A stretch of DNA of 64,000 nucleotides. Origin: an uncultured Prevotellaceae bacterium. Its GTDB lineage: Bacteria > Bacteroidota > Bacteroidia > Bacteroidales > Bacteroidaceae. Of this stretch, positions 43,713 through 52,175 are shown one piece after another. Both the position numbers and the translations under genes were made by a program. Position 1 is the stretch's first letter. Each line of letters opens with the position of its first letter. The notes below the pieces were generated by a model. That model was not told the origin of the DNA and made no database searches. It saw nothing but the letters and a program-made list of their open reading frames with translations. Location: contig CADCIB010000006.1 of assembly GCA_902801375.1 (NCBI GenBank), forward strand, positions 1 to 64,000. The letters are read 5' to 3'.

Positions 43713-44243
43713 TCAGACGCTGATGAGCGTTGTGATGTCTGTGCCTGGGTCGAAGATATCGCGGCCGTGCAGACCTTCGTCGCTGATTTCGATGATGAAA
43801 TTCACGTAGATTTGCTTTGGGTTGAACTTATTCACCAGGTTGTAGGCGGCTTTCATTGTGCCACCTGTGGCGAGGAGATCGTCATGGAGCAACACCACAT
43901 CATTTTCGTCGATGGCGTCTTTGTGAATCTCGATGGTGTCTGTTCCATATTCCTTTGTGTAGCTTTCTTGGATGGTCTCTGCCGGCAGCTTTCCTGGTTT
44001 TCGGCATAGCACGATGCCTGCGCCTAATTTCACGGCTAAGGCTGAGGCCATAATGAATCCCCTGCTCTCGATGCCTACAATCTTTGTGATGCCCTTGTCT
44101 TTGTAGATTTCGTAGAGTTCTTCAAGCATGATTTCAAGACACTCGTGACTCTTGAACAGAGTTGTTACATCTCTAAAATTTATTCCTTTCACCGGAAAAT
44201 CTTGGATGCTTCTCAAATTCTTCATTAACACTTCGTTGTTCAT
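43713..44243 (-). CDS. apt: Adenine phosphoribosyltransferase
   Basis: 176 residues. The PRPP-binding motif VVLLHDDLLATGGTMKAA and the family pieces FPVKGINFRDVTTLF and GIESRGFIMASALAVKLGAG are present. It salvages adenine to AMP in the cytoplasm. It lies between mnmG and uvrC, with a parS-like site on each side, and in the same direction. Confidence 0.96.
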   Translation of the reverse strand: MNNEVLMKNLRSIQDFPVKGINFRDVTTLFKSHECLEIMLEELYEIYKDKGITKIVGIESRGFIMASALAVKLGAGIVLCRKPGKLPAETIQESYTKEYGTDTIEIHKDAIDENDVVLLHDDLLATGGTMKAAYNLVNKFNPKQIYVNFIIEISDEGLHGRDIFDPGTDITTLISV

Positions 44244-44302
44244 ACGTTATATGTTTATTTTGTTTGACTTATTCGCTGATGTTGAATAACTTACGTTTTG
44301 AT

Positions 44303-44318
44303 TGTTTCATGTGAAACA
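44303..44318. promoter_or_regulatory. parS-like ParB/Spo0J binding site 2
   Basis: TGTTTCATGTGAAACA matches TGTTTCACGTGAAACA at 15 of 16 positions. It sits just downstream of the mnmG stop, 720 bases from site 1. Confidence 0.72.
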
Positions 44319-44323
44319 TTCAT

Positions 44324-46225
44324 TTATCTCCCAAGGAGAACCAGCAGTACATTGATGTCGCTGGGCGATACCCCTGGTATTCTGCTGGCCTGAGCCAAGG
44401 TTTCTGGGTTGATGCGGTTGAGCTTCTGTCGGCATTCGGTGGATAGTGATTGTAGCGAGTCGTAGTCGAAGCGTCCTCGTATTTTGATGTCTTCAAGCCG
44501 TCTCATTTTTTTTGCTATTTCCCTTTCCCTCTCTATATAACCACTGTATTTCATTTTTACTTCTGCTGCTTCGGCTATCTCTTCCTTGCGGTTTGTTGGT
44601 GCTTCAAGTACGTCTTTCAATCCAGGCACAAGGTCAGATAGTTTCCGGAGATTGATTTGCGGGCGCCCGATCAGGTCGATGGCTTTGCATCCTGCACGGA
44701 GTGGGGTAGTGCCCATTGCTTCCAAGGCTGCGTTCACCTCCGCTGCCTTGATGGGCGCGTTGGCGCAGAAATCAATAATTCTTTCGATATTTCCTTTCTT
44801 CTCCATCCACCAGTCGTAACGTTCACGTGTGGCCATTCCTAATTGATAAGCTATCTCCGTGAGTCTCTCATCGGCGTTGTCTTGGCGGAGAAGGATTCTG
44901 TATTCTGCGCGTGAGGTGAACATGCGATACGGTTCGTCAACGCCTTTGGTCACAAGATCGTCGATGAGTACGCCGATATATGACTCGTCTCGTTTCATTA
45001 TGAAGCCTTCTCCTGGTTGGATTTGACGCGACAGAGTCGCGTCGTACTGAACGTTGAGGGCGGCATTGATGCCGGCAACGAGGCCTTGGCCTGCAGCTTC
45101 TTCGTAACCTGTTGTGCCATTTACTTGTCCTGCAAAGAAGAGGTTACGCACGATTTTCGATTCCAGCGTGTGGTAGAGTAGGGTTGGGTCGAAGAAATCG
45201 TATTCTATGGCGTAGCCTGGTCGGTAGGCTTTGATATCGCGAAGAGCAGGAATCTTTCGCAACGCTTCTATCTGAATTTCTGCCGGCATGCTCGATGAGA
45301 AGCCGTTTAGGTACATCTCGTTGGTGTTCTCGCCCTCTGGTTCCAGAAAGAGCGGATGCTCGTGCCGTTCTGGGAAGGTGACCAGTTTTGTTTCTATCGA
45401 TGGGCAATAGCGCGGGCCGATGCTGTTGATTTGTCCGTTGTAGAGTGGTGAGTCGGGTAGTCCACGCTGTAGGATTTCGTGTACCTCTGCATTGGTGTTG
45501 AACGTCCAACAGGGTAATTGTTTCGATGTTCTTGGAATATCCATATACGAAAAACCGTATATAGGATCCTCACCTGGCTGTATTTCCGCTTCTTCGAAGT
45601 GTACGCTGCGGCGGTCGATGCGTACGGGAGTGCCTGTCTTCATACGTGCCGAGGTGATGCCGTGGCGCGTGATGCTCTCTGTGAAATGCTTCACGGCGGG
45701 TTCGGCGATGCGTCCGCCCGCCACCATCTTTCTGCCGATGTGCATTAATCCGTTGAGGAAGGTGCCGGCAGTGATGATTACGGCTTTTGCCCTGAGGGTG
45801 ATGCCCCAGATGGTTTCCACGCCCACCGCCTCACCGTTTTCAACCAGCAGCTCCTCGGCCTGGTCCTGCCAGATGTCGAGGTTGTCGGTCTGGTCGAGCT
45901 GTTCTCGCCAGGTGCGGATGAACTTCTCACGGTCGCATTGGGCACGCGGACTCCACATGGCGGGTCCTTTCGAGCGGTTGAGCATGCGCATCTGGATGCT
46001 TGTCAGGTCGGTGACGATGCCCATGCGACCGCCAAGAGCGTCTATCTCCCTGACTATCTGGCCTTTAGCGATTCCGCCGACGGCTGGGTTGCACGACATT
46101 TGCGCAATCTTGTTCATGTCCATCGTCACCAGACAGGTGCGTGCCCCCATCCGTGCCGACGCGCAGGCTGCCTCGCAGCCAGCATGTCCGCCGCCTATCA
46201 CCAGAACATCGTATTTTAAGGTCAT
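44324..46225 (-). CDS. mnmG: tRNA uridine-5-carboxymethylaminomethyl modification enzyme MnmG (GidA)
   Basis: 633 residues. FAD-binding start VLVIGGGHAGCEAACASARMG, then CNPAVGGIAKGQIVREIDALGG, GTFLNGLMHIG, and the C-terminal AQASRIPGVSPSDINVLLVLL. With MnmE it modifies the wobble uridine of several tRNAs. The gene (gidA) is near the replication origin in many bacteria, and here two parS-like sites follow it. Full length, no damage seen. Confidence 0.97.
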   Translation of the reverse strand: MTLKYDVLVIGGGHAGCEAACASARMGARTCLVTMDMNKIAQMSCNPAVGGIAKGQIVREIDALGGRMGIVTDLTSIQMRMLNRSKGPAMWSPRAQCDREKFIRTWREQLDQTDNLDIWQDQAEELLVENGEAVGVETIWGITLRAKAVIITAGTFLNGLMHIGRKMVAGGRIAEPAVKHFTESITRHGITSARMKTGTPVRIDRRSVHFEEAEIQPGEDPIYGFSYMDIPRTSKQLPCWTFNTNAEVHEILQRGLPDSPLYNGQINSIGPRYCPSIETKLVTFPERHEHPLFLEPEGENTNEMYLNGFSSSMPAEIQIEALRKIPALRDIKAYRPGYAIEYDFFDPTLLYHTLESKIVRNLFFAGQVNGTTGYEEAAGQGLVAGINAALNVQYDATLSRQIQPGEGFIMKRDESYIGVLIDDLVTKGVDEPYRMFTSRAEYRILLRQDNADERLTEIAYQLGMATRERYDWWMEKKGNIERIIDFCANAPIKAAEVNAALEAMGTTPLRAGCKAIDLIGRPQINLRKLSDLVPGLKDVLEAPTNRKEEIAEAAEVKMKYSGYIEREREIAKKMRRLEDIKIRGRFDYDSLQSLSTECRQKLNRINPETLAQASRIPGVSPSDINVLLVLLGR

Positions 46226-46241
46226 GTTGTTATTTTTGATG

Positions 46242-46249
46242 CAAAAATA
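46242..46249 (-). promoter_or_regulatory. Promoter -7 box of mnmG
   Basis: Minus strand TATTTTTG, 17 bases before the start; the upstream box is degenerate. Confidence 0.4.
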
Positions 46250-46495
46250 CGGCTTTATTGCGACATCTGCAAGAAATGAACGCTAATTTTTGTTTTTCAT
46301 CACGAGTGGGACGCTTTTTTGTTGGAATAATCCTCACGTCAATACTCGTCGTTGCCGTTTTCTCAAGGCGAAGTGACTACTAATAGACATGATAGAATGT
46401 CCCTCAATTGTAGCGTTTGAAAAGTCCTCTCCGATGGTTCGGCAATGCACGTTTTTGCGAATGTAGAGCGAAATATGAAGTTTTTCTGTAAATTA
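46250..46495. other. Gene-free stretch between mnmG and the mosaic surface gene
   Basis: About 250 bases with no gene, repeat or hairpin that I can support before the promoter at 46496. Confidence 0.5.
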
Positions 46496-46527
46496 TTTGG
46501 AGGATTCATGGGAAATAAGTACTTTTG
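46496..46527 (+). promoter_or_regulatory. Promoter of the mosaic surface protein gene
   Basis: TTTG (46496-46499), 20 bases, TACTTTTG (46520-46527). The leader is about 150 bases and holds a perfect palindrome TTTCTTTAAAGAAA (46563-46576) and a stable hairpin TGCCGC-GATGT-GCGGCA (46608-46624), suggesting control of the mRNA. Confidence 0.65.
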
Positions 46528-46682
46528 CAGCCGATTTCAAGTGTATATATAAGGTACGCGTATTTCTTTAAAGAAAAAGCTACTACATGGGGCTATCATC
46601 TTCTCGCTGCCGCGATGTGCGGCATACATTCCGAAAAATATCAATTCAATCAATTTCATAACAATTTAAATTACTACAAAAC

Positions 46683-49148
46683 ATGAGAAAATTTAGTTTT
46701 CTTTTCGCGTTTCTCCTGTTCGTGATGGGAGTGACGCAAGCGTGGGCCTTTTCAATTACAGGTCCAGAAATTCTTAACAGTTCCGATTGGTCAAAGGAAT
46801 CTGGTCGTTGGAACGAATGGAGTGATGGTATATATGATTATGCCGGCGGTAATTATTTGTCTGATACGGAAATTATATCACCGCTGCTTACTCATACTTC
46901 ATCAAACGGAGTGAAAATTACTATCAATGGTAATAACAATGGTGGCTCTACTTCAGTTCTTAAAGTTTATTATTCAACAGACAAAAATAACTGGTACCTC
47001 GCAAAAGATCTTAGTTCTGACATGAATGCCACAACGGGTAGTGCCGTTGACATGGTTGCAGATTTTCCTGTTGAAGGAAACTATTATGTTAAACTAGTCT
47101 GCAATAAAGTATTCATTATAAGTTTCACGGCAGAAGATATTGTGATTTCACCTAAAACCGTTTATTTGGCTGTGAATGATTCTTGGAAAACTGATAATGC
47201 TCGTTTTGCCCTTTATACCAAGAATGAAATCACGAATGTAGAGACATGGGTTGATTTCCAAGCTGTTGAACGAGAGTACGATATCTATTCAGCATCTGTT
47301 CCTACAGGAGCCACTCTGATTATTCCTTGCAGAATGGATCCATCAACAACAGAGAACAACTGGAATAATAAGTGGAATCAGACGCAAGACATTACCACAA
47401 TCACCGATAACGCGCTGTACACTATTTCTGGATGGTCATATTGTACAACTGGCACTTTCACACCATCTACTTATACAATGACAGCTGTTTCGGAGATTGC
47501 TTTTGGCAATATGTTGGGAGCCGCCACTAAAACCTTTACCCTCACAAATAGTGGAACAGGAATTTTGAAGAATATTATTTTTGCTACTGGTGAAGGTGTT
47601 ACTATTGACAATGTCCCGACAGAACTTGCAGCGGGTGCAAATGCAACTATAAGTATTACCCTTAATGCGGAGGGGGCTTATAATGATGCGATGACAATTT
47701 CGGCAGACTATGCAGATGATGTAACAATCATGATAACAGGAACTAATGTCGTGGAAGAAGGGAAATTCTATGTTGACTTCCGTAACAGCGATATTCCTAA
47801 GTCTTGGGATAATTATACGACAGAAGAGCAGTTCGAGATGAACGGAAGTGGTGGTGATAGGAATGCATATTCGACAGACGCTTTAACCCTTCTTACCACT
47901 TCAAGACTGATTGTGAATGAAGGTGACAAATTCTATTTTACAGCTAAACGTGAGAATTCTTCGACTTATTATGGAGACAAGCTATCTGTTTATTATCAGA
48001 CAACAGAAGGTACATGGGAATCGTCCACGTTGATTTCTCTTTCTGCCTCGGATATGAGTAATAGTGAGTATCAGGTCTACACTTTGGAGAATCTGCCCGT
48101 AGGTGATATCTGGCTTGGTTTTAATGGTAAGTATGTTCATATTCAGCAAATGTATGGTCTGACAGAACCAACTAAGACGGTTTCTTTGAAGCCTACAAAT
48201 GTTTGGGATCTTGCAGATGCGAACGAGCGTTATGCAGTCTATATGTGGAAGGGAGAAGGAGCAGAAAAGATTGAGGATTGGGCTAACTTCACAACTGTAG
48301 AAGGTGCCGAAGGTGTTTACACTGCTACTTTCAATGATGCTTACACCTCTATTATTCTTGCCAGAATGAATGGTGCAGCAGAAGTGAATAGCTGGAATAA
48401 CGTATGGAACCAGACTGAGGATATCACAGGCGAGAACTTCTATGATGGTGCCATTTATACAATCACCTCAATTGATGGTGGCAATGATGGTAAGAGTACT
48501 TACACATTGGGTGGTTCAACCCTGGTTCTCTCTGAAAACGACGAAGAGAGCAAGGTGGTTGCTGGCACTTACGACGAGGTGACTGTTGAGTTCACCATGG
48601 GTGCTGGTAAGTTTGCTGCTATCTGCCTGCCGTTCGCTACCACGACCACTGCTCTTGGTGAGGGTGTGAAGGCTTGGGCATTCACAGGCTTTGACGGCAA
48701 TGTCAATCTGGAGACCACCACTGAGCTGGCTGCTGCTACTCCTTACGTGATCTATGCTGCGAACGGCATCAACGGACTGACCTTCCAGAATGTCAATATC
48801 GAGAGTGCTGAGGCTGGATACGTTGTTGATGGTGACGCCATCTTCCAAGGTTCTTACGTGAAGATGGTTGCTGGCACGATGATTGGCAAGTACGGTGTGA
48901 CACCTGATGGAATGATTCGGAAGGCTGGTGAAGGTGCTTCGATGAAGGCCTTCCGTGGTTACTTCGAAGGTATCACACAGAATGCTAAACTCGTTTGCGA
49001 CGGTATGATTATCGGTGAGGCAACAGGTATCGACACCATCGAGAATGCTGAGCTCACGGGTGAGCTGTATGACCTGCAGGGTCGCCGCGTGAACAACGCC
49101 CAGAAGGGTATCTATATCCAGAACGGCAAGAAGTTCGTGGTAAAGTAA
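46683..49148 (+). CDS. Mosaic exported surface protein with sorting-type C-terminus
   Basis: 821 residues. Signal peptide MRKFSFLFAFLLFVMGVTQAWA. Two homologous beta modules with the pattern R-F/Y-A-x-Y ... W-x-x-F ... W-N-N-x-WNQT-x-DIT lie at about 160-265 and 505-605. Between them are an ASPM/choice-of-anchor-like stretch (EIAFGNMLGAATKTFTLTNSGTGILKNI) and a further beta domain. The last 210 residues (LSENDEESKVVAGTYDEV to QKGIYIQNGKKFVVK) are a module I associate with many Prevotella surface proteins. The first 1.8 kb is clearly more A/T-rich than the last 0.65 kb, as if an acquired front was joined to a native tail. Ligand unknown. Confidence 0.8.
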   Translation: MRKFSFLFAFLLFVMGVTQAWAFSITGPEILNSSDWSKESGRWNEWSDGIYDYAGGNYLSDTEIISPLLTHTSSNGVKITINGNNNGGSTSVLKVYYSTDKNNWYLAKDLSSDMNATTGSAVDMVADFPVEGNYYVKLVCNKVFIISFTAEDIVISPKTVYLAVNDSWKTDNARFALYTKNEITNVETWVDFQAVEREYDIYSASVPTGATLIIPCRMDPSTTENNWNNKWNQTQDITTITDNALYTISGWSYCTTGTFTPSTYTMTAVSEIAFGNMLGAATKTFTLTNSGTGILKNIIFATGEGVTIDNVPTELAAGANATISITLNAEGAYNDAMTISADYADDVTIMITGTNVVEEGKFYVDFRNSDIPKSWDNYTTEEQFEMNGSGGDRNAYSTDALTLLTTSRLIVNEGDKFYFTAKRENSSTYYGDKLSVYYQTTEGTWESSTLISLSASDMSNSEYQVYTLENLPVGDIWLGFNGKYVHIQQMYGLTEPTKTVSLKPTNVWDLADANERYAVYMWKGEGAEKIEDWANFTTVEGAEGVYTATFNDAYTSIILARMNGAAEVNSWNNVWNQTEDITGENFYDGAIYTITSIDGGNDGKSTYTLGGSTLVLSENDEESKVVAGTYDEVTVEFTMGAGKFAAICLPFATTTTALGEGVKAWAFTGFDGNVNLETTTELAAATPYVIYAANGINGLTFQNVNIESAEAGYVVDGDAIFQGSYVKMVAGTMIGKYGVTPDGMIRKAGEGASMKAFRGYFEGITQNAKLVCDGMIIGEATGIDTIENAELTGELYDLQGRRVNNAQKGIYIQNGKKFVVK

Positions 49149-49167
49149 TCTAAGTAATAGGGTAGAA

Positions 49168-49268
49168 GAAAGAAATTGGAATAATGAGAATAATTTTGTC
49201 CAGAGATTATAAGAACGATTGATTCTCATTTCTGAATGGAATTCTTTCCAATTATTCTAATTTCTTTC
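49168..49268 (+). promoter_or_regulatory. Long stem structure between the surface gene and the peptide gene
   Basis: GAAAGAAATTGGAATAAT (49168-49185) and ATTATTCTAATTTCTTTC (49251-49268) pair over 18 bp with one mismatch. An inner AATGAGAAT / ATTCTCATT pair (49183-49191 with 49222-49230) is nested but overlaps the outer arm, so the two folds are alternatives at that point. Confidence 0.6.
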
Positions 49269-49302
49269 AAAACAAACAAAATAATAATAGGAGAAAGAGA
49301 AA

Positions 49303-49482
49303 ATGAAAAAGATATATATGATGCCCAGCATCGACGTAACAGAAGTGATGGTAGACACGTTGATGGCCGCAGGTTCCATTCTTAATCCTGACGATGACAA
49401 CCAGACGGTGACACCTTCGGATGAGGAGTATGACGGTGAGTTCGGCTCGAATAATAATAGTAGCTTCTGGGAAGAGGATTAA
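49303..49482 (+). CDS. 59-residue acidic peptide of the MKKxYxxP type
   Basis: Starts MKKIYMMPSIDVTEVMVDTL and ends SSFWEED. A purine-rich GGAGAAAGAGAAA precedes the ATG. The basic start with a Pro at position 8, a hydrophobic/Val-rich middle, MAAGS near residue 21-25 and a Asp/Glu/Asn-rich tail follow a plan shared by many short proteins of Prevotella and Bacteroides, which I know only as uncharacterised. The MAAGS could be a leader/core boundary. It is downstream of the surface protein gene in the same direction, and faces a radical SAM gene across a strong terminator. Function unknown. Confidence 0.75.
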   Translation: MKKIYMMPSIDVTEVMVDTLMAAGSILNPDDDNQTVTPSDEEYDGEFGSNNNSSFWEED

Positions 49483-49506
49483 TCGCGTTTAGTTTCTGAT
49501 ACTAGT

Positions 49507-49560
49507 GCGTGTCAGCACGCAGGGAAGATTACCCTGCGTGTTGGCACGCGCTTTTTATAT
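49507..49560. terminator. Strong rho-independent terminator
   Basis: GCGTGTCAGCACGCAGGG (49507-49524) pairs with CCCTGCGTGTTGGCACGC (49532-49549) over 18 bp with two G-U pairs, followed by GCTTTTTATAT. It overlaps the last codons of the convergent radical SAM gene. Confidence 0.9.
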
Positions 49561-50185
49561 ACTCAAATTCGTCGAAGTCGTCGAAGCCCATCGCCTCCAA
49601 TTGTTGGCGAGAGGCGCTTACGTCGGTGGGCGTGTTGAAGTCAGGGATAAGGGGCAGGCGAAGGGTTACTTTCGTTTGCGTTTGGACACTGGCGAGCATT
49701 TTCAGATTATTGAGGACGGGCCCTTGGCATTGTGTGGTGTAGCGCTGGTAAATGTCGGGGTTCATGTCCTTGACGTCCACTATGAAATGGTGGACGAAGG
49801 GCAAGACGGTTTCCACGTTCTTCTGCGGCACGTTCAGGCTCGTTTCCAGAGAGATGCGCCACGGGGTGAGGATGCGCTCATCGGCTTCGGCCAAATGGCA
49901 GAAGCTGGCGATGAAGTCGGCGCGCAGCAACGGCTCTCCACCGCCGAAAGTGATGCCGCCGCCCGTGGCCTCGAAATAGAGGTTGTCTGCCATCACCATC
50001 TCCAAGAGTTCGTCGGGTCTGACGGTTTTCCAGACGCCATCAGCTTTCAGGCATTGTGGGTTCAGGCAATAGCGGCAGCGCAACGGGCATCCGTGGAAGG
50101 CCACGAGCGTCGTGACACCCTGGCCGTCGACCGCCAGGCGGTGGCGGGCAATGGCAATAAGGGGAGAAGTGGTGTTCGTTGACAA
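49529..50185 (-). CDS. Radical SAM protein of the glycyl-radical-activase type
   Basis: 218 residues. The cluster motif is in FHGCPLRCRYCLNPQC (C-x3-C-x2-C), followed by GGGITFGGGEPLLRADF and, further on, VKDMNPDIYQRYT and LRLPLIPDFN, all as in pyruvate formate-lyase activating enzymes. It lacks the extra ferredoxin insert of long activases. No glycyl radical enzyme is in the window, so its target is elsewhere or different. It is convergent with the 59-residue peptide gene, 46 bases away. The last residues (CQHAG) are coded inside the terminator stem. Confidence 0.88.
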   Translation of the reverse strand: MSTNTTSPLIAIARHRLAVDGQGVTTLVAFHGCPLRCRYCLNPQCLKADGVWKTVRPDELLEMVMADNLYFEATGGGITFGGGEPLLRADFIASFCHLAEADERILTPWRISLETSLNVPQKNVETVLPFVHHFIVDVKDMNPDIYQRYTTQCQGPVLNNLKMLASVQTQTKVTLRLPLIPDFNTPTDVSASRQQLEAMGFDDFDEFEYIKSACQHAG

Positions 50186-50218
50186 GTTAACGAGTTGATA
50201 CTATTATAGTTGGCAAGT

Positions 50219-50953
50219 TTAGAAGCTGACAGGCATGGTGTATTTCATCGACACATGTTTACCGCCAATGCTTCCAGAGGTCCACTTAGGCATGATGCTG
50301 ACCAGTCTGAGTGCCTCTTGGTCGAGTTCCGGACAAACGGACTTCTGGATTTTCCCATCGGTCACCGTGCCATCCTCGTTAATCATGAAAGAAACGATGA
50401 CGCGTCCACTTTCCTTACATCCTTCGGGATAACGTTTGTTTTCTTCTATCCATGCTTCCAAAGCGCGCTCACCGCCACGGAAATAAGGCATCTGCTCGGC
50501 AGGCATTCCGAACACCATAGGTTCGCTGATGGTGTCGGTCTGTACCACCATTGTTTTAGCCTGCTGGGCCGTATCGTTGTCCTCTTGGTCTTTTTCATAC
50601 TCTTCTGGCGGCAAGGGCACTTTGCCACGCAGCGGCCTGTCGGGTTCGATGATATAAGGCACATCGCCTTCCAGCAGTTCTGGAGGCGTTGCCGGCTTTG
50701 ACGTCTTGCATCCTGCCAGTGCAGCCAGTCCTACGCTGACGCCAGCCACGCTGACCGCCTTGCCTAAGGCGCGACGTATGTTCAACTGGCGCTCTATATA
50801 GCGCACTTCCTGCTCGCAACGAGGGCAGGTGCCGGCGCAGTCGCCCTCATGGGTGCACTCCGTCGGTTCATAGTCGATACCGTTCGCGTCAGCTACCTGC
50901 TTGCGAATCTCCTTCAGTGTCTTGCAGACATACTTCCCTCTTTTCATCTTCAC
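50219..50953 (-). CDS. TonB C-terminal-domain protein with Cys-rich N-terminus
   Basis: 244 residues. The N-terminus has CTHEGDCAGTCPRCEQEV, a zinc-ribbon-like four-Cys cluster, then one hydrophobic segment (AVSVAGVSVGLAALAGC) and a Pro-rich stretch. The last 90 residues are a TonB domain: MPYFRGGERALEAWIEENKRYP, GRVIVSFMINEDGTV, MPKWTSGSIGG. It may link the proton gradient to an outer-membrane receptor or act in signalling. The start (50953, or 50947) lies inside the end of the upstream DUF3667 gene, a 65-base overlap, implying translational coupling. Confidence 0.85.
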   Translation of the reverse strand: MKMKRGKYVCKTLKEIRKQVADANGIDYEPTECTHEGDCAGTCPRCEQEVRYIERQLNIRRALGKAVSVAGVSVGLAALAGCKTSKPATPPELLEGDVPYIIEPDRPLRGKVPLPPEEYEKDQEDNDTAQQAKTMVVQTDTISEPMVFGMPAEQMPYFRGGERALEAWIEENKRYPEGCKESGRVIVSFMINEDGTVTDGKIQKSVCPELDQEALRLVSIMPKWTSGSIGGKHVSMKYTMPVSF

Positions 50954-52136
50954 TTTGTTTATTGTTTTGTTTGCTTTTCCTTGCTTTCCTTCGCTGATTC
51001 ACCTGCATCCAGCAGAAGATTCCCGACAGAACCATCAGTGGAACGGTGAACGACAAGGCTTGAATAGGAAAGTCCGTATGATCAGTGGCGGAATTGACCA
51101 CCATGCCAACGCTCACCCATGCGAATATACACATGAGGAATGCCGACAAGATGATGAGTATGGTATTGCGTATCTTCCACCTCTTTTGATTGCCGGGGGC
51201 TTTTTTATTTCTGAGACTGATGGCATTGATAAAAGAAACGGCGACGAAAAACACGGCAACCATACCGAGCGCCCACACGATGTGAGAAATTGAATCGGAC
51301 AGGGCACCTTGGTTGTAGACATTATAGGCCACCTTAAAGAATTCGTTCGTGAATCCCAGACAGACGAGCCAAAGCAACCAACAAGCCACCATGCGCCACA
51401 ATGTACCCCAGAAAGAATAGCCGAAAAGTTGTTTGTAGTTGTAGAAGAACAACAGCGGAATCAGCACAAAAACCTCGAAGCTACTATCTATATTGCGGAA
51501 ACCGAATATCGTTCTTAGAAATGCACACAACAAGGCGACTACAAGAAACTGTGAGCTGTTGAATACCTGAATGAAGAATCCCTGCGGCCAGGTATGGCGA
51601 GGATGTCTGGGCGCATGACGGAATACGAAATAGGTGGGGATGCTCATGAAGACAAAGAGCAGAAGTATGCCCCAGTCGTAGCTGTCGAACATCTTGTTGA
51701 ATAAGATATTCGCTGACGCGTCGCCAACCTCTTCGGCTGGATTCTCGACCTCGCCGTCCCCAAACATGACAATGCCCAAATACTTCTCCGCGAGGATGAT
51801 GATCAAGGCCACAATCGTCAGCATGCTCACCGGTGGGAAACTCGTCTGTTTCTTCCCGCTGATGTAGTCGCCGATGAGATAACCCGGGCGCAGCAAGAGT
51901 TGACAAACCGTAAGAAGGAAGGAACTCTTAAACATGCCCCATTTGTCCAACACCAAATTGCGGATACTGTCCCACGACACGGGTCCCACATTCCACTTCT
52001 GCCCGCAAGTGGGACAGAAATGGCCCGTGAAATCTTGGCCACAATTGTTGCAATGGTGGCTTTCGTGGCTCTCCACGTGGTGAACAGGCTGGCGCTGCCA
52101 CGCTTTGAAATGCTGGTATCGTTCTTTGATGCTCAT
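50889..52136 (-). CDS. DUF3667 membrane protein, copy 1 (next to the TonB-like gene)
   Basis: 415 residues from the ATG at 52136 (MSIKERYQHFKAWQRQP, matching the start of its paralogue). A zinc-ribbon HHCNNCGQDFTGHFCPTCGQKW near residues 25-46 is followed by SWDSIRNLVLDKWGM and LLRPGYLIGDYISGKKQTSFPPVSML, the DUF3667 core, then about six membrane helices. Function unknown. The C-terminal REVCLQDTEGDSQAGS is read in an alternative frame over the first codons of the TonB-like gene. Tandem duplicate of 52176-53411. Confidence 0.85.
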   Translation of the reverse strand: MSIKERYQHFKAWQRQPVHHVESHESHHCNNCGQDFTGHFCPTCGQKWNVGPVSWDSIRNLVLDKWGMFKSSFLLTVCQLLLRPGYLIGDYISGKKQTSFPPVSMLTIVALIIILAEKYLGIVMFGDGEVENPAEEVGDASANILFNKMFDSYDWGILLLFVFMSIPTYFVFRHAPRHPRHTWPQGFFIQVFNSSQFLVVALLCAFLRTIFGFRNIDSSFEVFVLIPLLFFYNYKQLFGYSFWGTLWRMVACWLLWLVCLGFTNEFFKVAYNVYNQGALSDSISHIVWALGMVAVFFVAVSFINAISLRNKKAPGNQKRWKIRNTILIILSAFLMCIFAWVSVGMVVNSATDHTDFPIQALSFTVPLMVLSGIFCWMQVNQRRKARKSKQNNKQSEDEKREVCLQDTEGDSQAGS

Positions 52137-52175
52137 AGTTTGATGCGATAGAGCCGCGTCCTGCGGGAAACGCAA

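Noticed and set aside
49529..50185. Calling the radical SAM gene pflA
   Set aside because: No pyruvate formate-lyase gene is in the window, so the target cannot be stated.
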